Assembly (NCBI GenBank): GCA_031426915.1
Contig: JASJPB010000035.1
Span: 1-64,000, forward strand
DNA length: 64,000 nt
Source of the DNA: Sulfurimicrobium sp031426915
GTDB lineage: Bacteria > Pseudomonadota > Gammaproteobacteria > Burkholderiales > Sulfuricellaceae
Direction: 5' to 3'
Numbering within the stretch: the first letter of the stretch is position 1; the number at the start of each line of letters is the position of its first letter. Position numbers and translations under genes: made by a program. Below the pieces are notes generated by a model. The model saw only the letters and a list, made by a program, of their open reading frames with translations. It did not search any database and was not told where the DNA came from. Of the stretch, positions 53,800 through 62,100 are shown one piece after another.

Positions 53800-54652
53800 A
53801 TGTCGCCTCGAAATTTGCCGCATTGGACCCGAGCGCGAACTCGCTGACCCTGTCGAGCGCGTCCACCCCCTCTTTTGCGAGATTGCCCAGTACTAAATCC
53901 CCGAACGTCTCGCCTTCATTCGGTATCGCGATGGTCGCATCAGGATAGATGAAAAGGTAGGCGCGCCGACGACTCGCCGTTGACGAGAACACCGTATTGA
54001 GCCGTTGCACCACGCCAGTGGATCTCACCGATGTTTCGACCTCGGCGAATTGCTCGTCTGAGATATCGTAAACGCTCTTGCCGCCGGCGAATTTCCGTCT
54101 CGGCGTATATTGGTAGATCTTCCACGTATCGAACACACCGACAGGGCACACGGAGAGCTCGTCCGCCAAGCGGGTTATCTCGTGTCGATTGAGTCGATTC
54201 GCCACGGTTCCGAGTTTGATCCGTAGCGACGGAGACAACCGTTTGAGGGCAATGACGGTGTCAACAGCCTGTTCCAGCCCCCAATCGTCACCCCTTAATT
54301 CTAGAAGCAACTTTGATGAACGGGCGTCCACGGGCAGGGCGATCCAGTCACAAGCCTCCGCCACAGTTTCCAACCGAGCCCGATGCCGACCATGAGTCGA
54401 AAGAACGGTCGCCAGCCCGTTCCGTCTCGCATGGGAAAGCAGTTCGTACAGGCCAGGGTACAAGGTCGGCTCTCCACCCGATACGACGATTCCATGGGCG
54501 CCTCGTCGCGCGATTCCATCGATGACATCTCTCCAGAAGGCAGGCGGGAGGTCGGGCAAACGTCTATCATCCACAGGCCCGAAGCAAAATCCGCATGCGA
54601 GGTTGCATCGTGCGGAGAACTCAACATCCACGTATAAGGGGAAGTGGTTCAT
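53792..54652 (-). CDS. Viperin-like radical SAM protein
   Basis: Protein of 286 residues. The cluster ligands are C16, C20 and C23 (CNLACGFCF), and GGEP is at 59-62. The later part (RIKLGTVANRLNRHE, then WKIYQYTPRRKF, YDISDEQFAEV and a final strand-rich part) recalls prokaryotic viperins, which dehydrate nucleotide triphosphates to ddhNTP. Conserved viperin residues in the C-terminus are not all present, so this is a similarity, not an identification. It overlaps its neighbour by 4 bp (ATGA). An antiviral nucleotide-making role is a good hypothesis in this island. Confidence 0.65.
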   Translation of the reverse strand: MNHFPLYVDVEFSARCNLACGFCFGPVDDRRLPDLPPAFWRDVIDGIARRGAHGIVVSGGEPTLYPGLYELLSHARRNGLATVLSTHGRHRARLETVAEACDWIALPVDARSSKLLLELRGDDWGLEQAVDTVIALKRLSPSLRIKLGTVANRLNRHEITRLADELSVCPVGVFDTWKIYQYTPRRKFAGGKSVYDISDEQFAEVETSVRSTGVVQRLNTVFSSTASRRRAYLFIYPDATIAIPNEGETFGDLVLGNLAKEGVDALDRVSEFALGSNAANFEATYV

Positions 54653-56004
54653 GTGCTCGCCTTCGTCGCTAGGTCCGGAGCACTCGGAAAGAGCCGGAAA
54701 GGATGGAATCCGTGGCTTACGAGGGAGGTCTTGAGCCTTCTCAGAGCCTCCAAGTATCGTCGTTCTGGCGACTGACGTATCCGCCGCAGCACTTCGTTCA
54801 TCGACTGGTACCTGCACGCCAGGCTCGTGCATCCCGAGACCGTGAACTGTCCCGCTCGCGGCAGCGGGAGGGCCTGCAAGTGGCAGCACGGGCCGCGCTG
54901 TCCATTGGAACGTAGTACCTGCGCCTCGACGGGCACGTAGCACACGTCGCCCGGTTCTGCGGCTCTGTATCGGTGAATCCACCACTCGAACTGACTGGGA
55001 CAGCCGAAGGCATCGACCTGTTCCGCGAGCCATCGCATGTGCCGGTCCGCCTGCAACAGGTGGCTCGTGTGTAGGTGCTTGAGCTGTACGAAGTCGACCC
55101 CGAGGCTGCTAGCGAGTTTCTCGATGTCGCGCAACGCTCCATCGTTCGCGTTGATTCCCGATTGCGAATCGACGACGAAGCTGATTCCGACTGCGGGAGT
55201 CACCGACGGACCGCGAATGTCCAGCAGCAGTTTCATGGCACCAAGGATTTCGTCGAATTCCGCCGAAGAGGTCCGATGGCGCGAGGCGTGTTCCTGCGCG
55301 GTGCAGGCGTCCAACGATACTCGTACGAATGCCGTTTGTTGCAGCCAGTCGCAATTCGCCTCAACGAATCGGCGCAATAGAGTCCCGTTCGTGATAATCG
55401 CCGGCGCAACCCCGTGTCGAATCAACCACCGGCAGACCGTTTGGTTCTCGAATTGCTCCTCGCGAACACTCAATGGCCGGTAGATTAGCGGCTCGCCTCC
55501 TCCCGAAAATAGCGTCGCTAGCCCGCCTCGTAGCGCGAACTCCCGAAGCTGGGCTGCGAAACTAGGATCGGCGGATATCTCCGAGGATAGGCGCGCCGCA
55601 GTAAAACACCAAGTGCATCCGTGATTGCAGGCTGCGATCGGAAGGACTTCGAGGAAGGCCGGCCCCGTGCGGTCGGGGCTCAGCGCATCGGCAAGCAATG
55701 CGTTCTCGGGAACGATCTGAGAGCGGGTCACACGCACGGACCTGGAGCACAAGCCGCGGATCTCCTCCAGCTCGTACCGAACCAAGGGATCGGTCGATGC
55801 GGATCTAGCGGTAGCTTCCAAGAACCGATGCAACGCGGGATTTTCGCGGCTGACCGCGATAGTACTTTCAGCCATCAAGAAAGCGCCTATGAGACCACGC
55901 GTTCTTTGCTCCGGAATAGCCCCCCCCTCCAAAAACATGGAGACGGCAGCGTGGGAGAACCGGCCCGTCAATAGTCGTGGTATTTTCCATTCCTTCCGAG
56001 ACAT
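54649..56004 (-). CDS. Large radical SAM protein, first gene of the seven-gene operon
   Basis: Protein of up to 451 residues. A helical N-terminal part of about 115 residues precedes the cluster ligands C126, C130 and C133 (CNHGCTWCF). A glycine-rich FSGGGEPLIYR follows. A Cys-rich C-terminal part (GDVCYVP, GPCCHLQ, SGCTSLACRY) could hold additional clusters. The ATG at 56004 is the first in frame after a stop and has AGGA very close, so the exact start is uncertain; internal ATGs at 55938 and later are possible. The SIR2 gene ends 65 bp upstream on the same strand. Confidence 0.72.
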   Translation of the reverse strand: MSRKEWKIPRLLTGRFSHAAVSMFLEGGAIPEQRTRGLIGAFLMAESTIAVSRENPALHRFLEATARSASTDPLVRYELEEIRGLCSRSVRVTRSQIVPENALLADALSPDRTGPAFLEVLPIAACNHGCTWCFTAARLSSEISADPSFAAQLREFALRGGLATLFSGGGEPLIYRPLSVREEQFENQTVCRWLIRHGVAPAIITNGTLLRRFVEANCDWLQQTAFVRVSLDACTAQEHASRHRTSSAEFDEILGAMKLLLDIRGPSVTPAVGISFVVDSQSGINANDGALRDIEKLASSLGVDFVQLKHLHTSHLLQADRHMRWLAEQVDAFGCPSQFEWWIHRYRAAEPGDVCYVPVEAQVLRSNGQRGPCCHLQALPLPRAGQFTVSGCTSLACRYQSMNEVLRRIRQSPERRYLEALRRLKTSLVSHGFHPFRLFPSAPDLATKAST

Positions 56005-56069
56005 TCCTGTGTGGAGTGTTCATCGATGTGGGGAGCTTATCCCGGCTTGTCACGGCTCGATTCAAGCGA

Positions 56070-56924
56070 TCATGCCAATGTTTTAAGCGCAACAAGGAAT
56101 TCAGTCAACTCGGCATACTTGTCAGCGCTGCTAATCGGGATGACATGAACGTTGAAATCTTTGAACCAACGCTCCCTTTCAACTTCTGTTATGTCCTCCT
56201 TGGCCATAAGAGCAAAGTGACTTGGCCCAGCGCTGGGGGTGAACGCATCAGAGATGTAACTCAACAGAAGCGTTAGCTCCGGATCCGTCATTGAAGCTCC
56301 GACGAACACGATGGTGAACATCGTAAACATTGAGGACAACAGGCTTTGATAGCCACGCTGACGGAAGAGAAGCTCACGATAGTCAACGTCGGTCAGAATG
56401 ATCCCGTTTGTGACCTTCGTGGCATCGCCATGGGCTTTGAGAATAAAAAACTCGCGCTTAGATAAGCGGCGTTGGATTTCACCGATTTCCTTGAATGTGC
56501 ATACAGAGACATCCGGGTCTCTCACCCGGTATGCCCGTTCAATTATCGTGTCGTAATTGGTCGTCAATACGAACTGAAGCTTTTCGAGTGCAACCAAGGC
56601 TTCGTGAAGTCCAGTCGGAATTGGTCGCGGCGTGACAAATGTGCTTTCGACAAATTCATCGAAATATACTTTGAGGTCATCCTTGAGTCCGGAGGCGACC
56701 GTCAAGTATTTTTCAGGCTTGCCGGCAAGCAGCCGGTATTGAGCCGCTTTGTCCGCTGAGATAACCAGGTGACCTTCGGCGGCGCTGATCATGTTATCCA
56801 GCAGCTTCCCCCAAAGGGGAAGACCTGCTCCAGCGGATGCTCCAGCGCCGACAAGGACGGCGCAGCGATTGGCCAAATAAGCTTCTTTTAACTTCTCGGG
56901 AATCCGAGCTGGATTGAAAGCCAT
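56070..56924 (-). CDS. SIR2-like domain protein (candidate NAD-consuming effector)
   Basis: Protein of 284 residues. GAGASAGAGLP at 26-36, TTNYD at 120-124, HG at 164-165 and GASMTD at 208-213 are the NAD-binding and catalytic marks of SIR2-like (SIR2_2) proteins. In phage-defence systems such domains often deplete NAD+ after infection. It lies 20 bp downstream of the DUF262 gene, so the two are likely one unit. GGAGAATTTT precedes the ATG. Confidence 0.87.
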   Translation of the reverse strand: MAFNPARIPEKLKEAYLANRCAVLVGAGASAGAGLPLWGKLLDNMISAAEGHLVISADKAAQYRLLAGKPEKYLTVASGLKDDLKVYFDEFVESTFVTPRPIPTGLHEALVALEKLQFVLTTNYDTIIERAYRVRDPDVSVCTFKEIGEIQRRLSKREFFILKAHGDATKVTNGIILTDVDYRELLFRQRGYQSLLSSMFTMFTIVFVGASMTDPELTLLLSYISDAFTPSAGPSHFALMAKEDITEVERERWFKDFNVHVIPISSADKYAELTEFLVALKTLA

Positions 56925-56944
56925 ACGAAAATTCTCCGATTCGG

Positions 56945-57988
56945 TTAGCTACAAAATGCCCGGATGGCAGTGTTGCGTATCTTGAGGTTTGCGTGAGTAC
57001 CGCCTTGCGCTCGAAACGCCACAATGTAGGAATAAAGGTGTCGATTGAGTCTCATTTGCCTGGGTGGTTTCTCGTCCGCGTTGATGAGGTCTTCCGGGCG
57101 GCTGTTATATTCTCGGCGCAGTCGCTCAAAGGCCGCGAAATTCTCAGCTAACTCGTCTGCATCGACAACTTCCCCATCGGCTTGGCGCTGCATGATTAGC
57201 CAGCACAGATCCACAAAAATCCATTTCTGTGTGATCCGGTGATTGAGCAGGCCATTGACCTCCGAGAGCACGTTAAGAGCGTCTCCCACGGAAGCGGCGA
57301 TTGCCAACAACTCGTCGGCCCTGTCAGGTACGAACTCCCCAACCAAGCGCTTCAAATCTGGTGCCTTGATGTCCTTAGTGCCTTGGTAGGCGGCAACAGC
57401 GAAAGCATGCGTCAAAAAATCTTGCCGCTTATAACGAACATTTGGAATGCGGCTATCCAGAAAAAATTGGTGTGTCGTTGCTATGGTGTCGATAACATGC
57501 CTCATCGGCACCAACATCGCATTTCTCAACTCTGCTGGATTAAGCGAAACTCCCATCTGTAGCCGAGAAAACAGGTTGGTAATTTCATCGTTCGTAGCTC
57601 CGGTAATTTCAGCCACGCTGACCTCAAATGCTTCGAACCTGTCGCGGAGCGTTTTATTGAGGCCATCGAATTTCTTGCCCATCACCGTAAATCCATTGAT
57701 GGGCGGCAGCGGTTCAGGGTAGTTCAGCGGGAAGACTCCGGCCTTAAACTCCCATATGGCTCTAAGCCGTTGCTGCCCATCCACAGCGTCATGAGTATGG
57801 GCATTGCCAGAGAGTAGTCGGCGCAGATAAACCTTTGGGATGTCCATTCCGCGAAGAATTGAATCGATCAATAAAACCTGTCTGGGAAGCTGCCAAGCCG
57901 GCCCTCGTTGCCAAGAAGGATTCAGATTTATTTTGGACTTATTTTTCACAAGCTTTTCAATCGACCAAGTATCTTGCCTAACCTGCAT
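56945..57988 (-). CDS. DUF262 (DGQQR) protein without an HNH domain
   Basis: Protein of 347 residues. DGQQR is at 70-74, with further DUF262 patterns (LNPSWQRGPAWQL, FSRLQMGVSLNPAELRN). DUF262 is the NTPase and phosphorothioate-sensing part of SspE, where it is fused to a DUF1524 HNH nuclease. Here no nuclease follows; the chain ends after the DUF262 part. AAAGGAGCGG precedes the ATG. The partner SIR2 gene follows 20 bp later. Confidence 0.87.
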   Translation of the reverse strand: MQVRQDTWSIEKLVKNKSKINLNPSWQRGPAWQLPRQVLLIDSILRGMDIPKVYLRRLLSGNAHTHDAVDGQQRLRAIWEFKAGVFPLNYPEPLPPINGFTVMGKKFDGLNKTLRDRFEAFEVSVAEITGATNDEITNLFSRLQMGVSLNPAELRNAMLVPMRHVIDTIATTHQFFLDSRIPNVRYKRQDFLTHAFAVAAYQGTKDIKAPDLKRLVGEFVPDRADELLAIAASVGDALNVLSEVNGLLNHRITQKWIFVDLCWLIMQRQADGEVVDADELAENFAAFERLRREYNSRPEDLINADEKPPRQMRLNRHLYSYIVAFRAQGGTHANLKIRNTAIRAFCS

Positions 57989-58036
57989 GAACCGCTCCTT
58001 TGCTCGTTAAATTACTGCTGGTTACCGCAAGTTGCA

Positions 58037-58432
58037 TCACTCGTTCATAATCGTTTTGAGATAGTCCAAGGCAGCGTCAAGATCATTGAAAGTGGCATCG
58101 GACACTTGCCTCACCATCTCAAAATATTTGCTGACAGTTGGATCGGTGATCTGATCGACCAAGACAATGGTCTTGGCCAATGCCTTGGCAAACCCGACTT
58201 CAAGTGCTAATGAATATCCGCCAGGGTTAGATGGTTCCATGTTGGCAAGGACGATGTCGCAACTGCCAACTGCGGCCAAGTCCCATTCAGTGTATTCCTT
58301 TGGGTCTTGGATGTTATGGGCACTGGGATCGAGAAATTCATAGCCAGCAAGCGTGCTCTTGGTTTGCAACTGCCAGCCAGACCTAAATCCGCCGGCCAAG
58401 TAGATTGCCTTCCTGGTTTTTTGGGTTTGCAC
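58037..58432 (-). CDS. Nucleoside 2-deoxyribosyltransferase-like protein
   Basis: Protein of 131 residues. Starts with a GTG preceded by AGGACATCA. YLAGGFRSGWQ, EWDLAAVGSCDIVLANMEP and YSLALEVGFAKAL match the nucleoside 2-deoxyribosyltransferase fold, with Glu 78 as the likely nucleophile. It may make or cleave a nucleotide signal. It overlaps the membrane protein gene by 50 bp, so the two are coupled. Confidence 0.82.
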   Translation of the reverse strand: MQTQKTRKAIYLAGGFRSGWQLQTKSTLAGYEFLDPSAHNIQDPKEYTEWDLAAVGSCDIVLANMEPSNPGGYSLALEVGFAKALAKTIVLVDQITDPTVSKYFEMVRQVSDATFNDLDAALDYLKTIMNE

Positions 58433-59135
58433 TGATGTCCTGCCTTAAAGCCATTTCAGAGAGTGCTACCGGAAACGGCGTTGACATTGCACGAGCATAA
58501 AACGCTTCTCCTCGCTTGAAGAATGAAATCGCCGCAAGTAGCAACAGTAATCCCTGCACATAAACCGGCCACACAAAAGTGTACGGAAATAATGCGTCTT
58601 TGGCAAAAATAATGCATCCGATATAGTCAATTAGCATCACCAGCAAAGCAGTTCCGACGCCATTGCACAGCAAAGATATGAACATAAATCTTCTGCCAAG
58701 CGATGACGCCTCGCTAGAAATGGACAGCGCTAAGTTTCTCAAATCGTGAAAGTCCCAAGGAAAACCTGGTTGACCAGAGGTCTGACTTAATGAACCCTGT
58801 TTGATCTTGTCTGTAACAATTTCCTGAAAACAGAGATAGGACTGTTTATTAACCAGAGAGGCAACCACATCCTTCTTTGTGAGGCGCAGTGTTGGCAAGA
58901 ACTTTTCCACTGCAAGCGAGTATATGGCTAATACGCCATGCCCGGCGGCGAACAACACAGCAAGCAACAATGCGACTATAAACCCATCGTCCTTAGGAAT
59001 ACTTTCTCTTAGATTGTGTATCGGCCCAATGTGCATGACAGCTAACCCAACCGCCAACACAATGCCAGGAATAAGCGTTCCTATAAGATCGTTGAAGAAA
59101 CGAGAGATCGTTTCAATCGCATCATCGACTTTCAT
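58383..59135 (-). CDS. Four-span membrane protein of unknown function
   Basis: Protein of 250 residues from the ATG at 59135 (AAGGA with good spacing; an ATG 6 bp further up is too close). Hydrophobic spans are seen near 15-35, 48-72, 150-172 and 185-208, with a soluble middle part. Base content is low in GC compared with the flanking genes. It lies between the FtsK-like gene (12-18 bp) and the nucleoside transferase (50-bp overlap). It could be a membrane effector, which is inference. Confidence 0.68.
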   Translation of the reverse strand: MKVDDAIETISRFFNDLIGTLIPGIVLAVGLAVMHIGPIHNLRESIPKDDGFIVALLLAVLFAAGHGVLAIYSLAVEKFLPTLRLTKKDVVASLVNKQSYLCFQEIVTDKIKQGSLSQTSGQPGFPWDFHDLRNLALSISSEASSLGRRFMFISLLCNGVGTALLVMLIDYIGCIIFAKDALFPYTFVWPVYVQGLLLLLAAISFFKRGEAFYARAMSTPFPVALSEMALRQDISANPKNQEGNLLGRRI

Positions 59136-59153
59136 CGTCATGTCCTTAAGGTG

Positions 59154-62100
59154 TCAAGACTCATCCTGAATAATTGCATCAACAGCCAAGGCGATGTCGT
59201 CGTCGCAGAGGAACGGTGCCTGCGCAAACACCAGCCCCTGCTCACCATTGAGCTTGGCTGCCAAGTGCCCTTTGCCCAGCAACAGTTCTGCTCCCGGACG
59301 ATCTAGCGCGATCTTCGAAGTGGCTTCGCTTGCAACCTTGAGAATCAGCCGGTTGCCAAGGTTCTCCCGCAGTTGCATCGGCATCACGTCCTTGTCCGGG
59401 CGCTGGGCCGCGAAAATCAGGTGGATACCGGCGGCTCGCGCCTTGACGCCCAGCCTCTGGACAGCCGAACTGACGGCGCTCTTGTAGGCGTCGTCGAACA
59501 TCCAGTCCGCGAATTCATCGTGGATCAGGAACACCATCGGAAGCCGGTTTTCGGGGGCTGATTTCGCGTTGTAAGTCGGCAAGTCGCGAGCCCGCGCCTC
59601 AGAGAATATCCGATACCTGTTCTCCATTTCCTCGACCAGGCTTGCCAGTATCTCGGCCGAGCGTTCCTTGGTCGTCACAATCTTCTCGCGCATGTGCGGA
59701 AGGTCTTCTAAAGCCGAGTAGTCGACACCCATCTTGGGATCGATGAGTACCATCTGGGCGAGTTCTTTGGGATTGGTGGCGGCGATGTCGAGCATCATGG
59801 CCTGGATGAGAACCGACTTGCCGCTGCCGGTGGTTCCGGCGACTAGCGAATGCGGGTCGTGCGCGGCTAATCCGCCGAACTCGCCGCCGAGGTTGAGATA
59901 GAGCAACGCGCCGTTGATTTCCTGCACGCCAAGCAAAATGGAGGTGTTGATGCCGGCGGCGTTTCTGTTCAGGGTACGCCTTGCCCACAAATCCCAAAGC
60001 GAGACCGACTGCCGCTTGGCGCCGGCAATGGTGACGACGATTTCTCCCGGTTTCGGCTGGACGGTGACTAGGTTGATGGCATGCGTGGTCAAGAGCTGCA
60101 TGCGTTTGGCCTCGACATCCTCGACGCGCAGGCGATCCGAGCCTGCGAGTCTGACCAGGCATCCATTTGGCGTGAGCCGGGTCGCAAGCACCGCCGCTTG
60201 AAGACCGTATCCGTTGAGGGCGGTTTTGAGCTTGCGCGTTGTCTCCTGCGCCCACTCTTCGCGCTCGTCAGTGGCGGCCGACAGTCCTGCTGTCTTCATC
60301 GTGACAAGGGCATTGAGGCTTACGCCGGATGCGGTTGCCACCGGCTGTGCAGGCGCACTGATTGGCGCTTCCGGCTCGGTGGCAAGCGCATCTGAAGTCG
60401 GGGTATCAGGCGTCATCACTTCCGCCGGCGCGACTTCTGCGGCAGGCTCGGGGCTAGCAGCAAGAAGCTCGATCATCGCGCCCCAGGCGACACGCGGCGC
60501 AGGAAGTTGGGGCGTGGCGGAAAGCCAAGGCTGCACGGGGCCGAGCTTCGAACGGATTGTCGTTGGATCTTCGTTGCGGGCGTAGGACTCGACCAGAAGC
60601 CTGAGTTCGGGGCGCTCGAAAACCTCCTGCCAGGCTTGGATATCGTCGCTGTCGTCGACCAGGTGCTGCGCGGAGGCCGAAGGCCCAGCCGGGTCTGCGG
60701 AATGGATAAAGACGTGCGAATAGCCGCGCAAGGAGATTCCGGCTTCCCCGTCGCGCAGCTTCGCCCGCGCCCGTTCCAGGAGGCCAGAGCAACCGGTTGG
60801 AATGTCGGCATCGATAAGCAGGTCGGCAAGCCGCGAAAGCCAAACGTCGCGGTCGAGCCGGCCAGGATCGCCGAACAGGGCTGCCCGGAAAGTCGAGAGC
60901 GTTGCCATCAACTGCGCCTTCGAGGAACGCCGGGCCTCCGCTGCGCCGTTGGAGGCGACATATTTTGACTCGATGACGGCCACATGAAGGATCGGCCCCT
61001 CCTCGCCTTCCTCGACGCAAAGGCCCAGGATGTCCGCAATGCGGCTTTCCTTTTGCGCGAGCCAGTCAGCGTAGTCGTCCAGCAGGAAGAAGACGCTGAA
61101 AGCCGCCCGTTTTCCAGCGCCTGATATGACCTTGAATTCTTCTTCGAGGAGATGGCGGCTCATGACCAGCCCTATCATCTCCCCGGCCGAGACTCCGCGC
61201 TTTGCGGCCCGGAGAACGATGTCGCCGGACACCGACAGGGCGTCTTTCTTCATCCGGTCGGCCAAAGCGGTGATTTCATCCCCGGAAAATGGGAGGCCCA
61301 GCTCGCCCAGTCTGCGTCGGGTTAGAACCCCAAGCAGCCGAAGCTCGGACGTGGAGCTGACGATGGTGTTGCGGCCGTTGGTAGAGGCCCTGCGGTAACG
61401 GACCACCGTGACGCCGTTTGCCTGAAGCTGGCGCTTGTCCAAAAGCTCGTCGTAGGTAGCGACCCATTCCGCGAGCGCGTGGGCGTCGTCGAGGGTGGCC
61501 TTCAATCTCTCGTTTTGCAGCGAGATGCGCCGCGCCGGCAACAGTTGCGTTTCGGCGGTGGCGTCGGTCTGCCGCACCACCGACGCGACAGCCCTGACAT
61601 ACGCCCAGCCCGATGCGGTTTGGCGTGGGCAGGTCAGGAAGGTCGTCGATTTGAGCTCATTCTCGCCTGACACGCTACGGTATGACCAACGCGACGGGGC
61701 ATGTTCCAGGGTGGGTCGCTCGTTGGTCCAGTCGACGGGGATCCATTCCACCGCTGCGGTTCTCGAAACAACATCGTGGAGGAAGGCGACATCGAAGGCC
61801 CGGAATCCGTCGTTGGTACGGGGAGGTGTCGAAGATGGCGGTGCCACCGAGATGCGCAGCTTCGACATGAAGTTCTGGCTCGTTTCGCTCACTACCGGCA
61901 AGTCCGGGTCATCGCCGGTTTTGGTTACCAACTCTGCATAAACGCGCCGCAACTTTGCGGGGTCGCGGTGGCGCACGGAGACATTGCACTGGAAATCAGT
62001 CCCGGTCTGCATGCCCGACAGCTCGCGCACGACCGCCAGCGGCAGCTCAGCGGCGTCGGCGTTGTAGAGAAGCACGCTCAGATTCGACGCTTCGTGGGGC

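Noticed and set aside
56945..57988. Full SspE (DUF262-DUF1524)
   Set aside because: The DUF262 part is clear, but the chain ends after it and no HNH-type His/Asn motif is visible, so SspE is not called.
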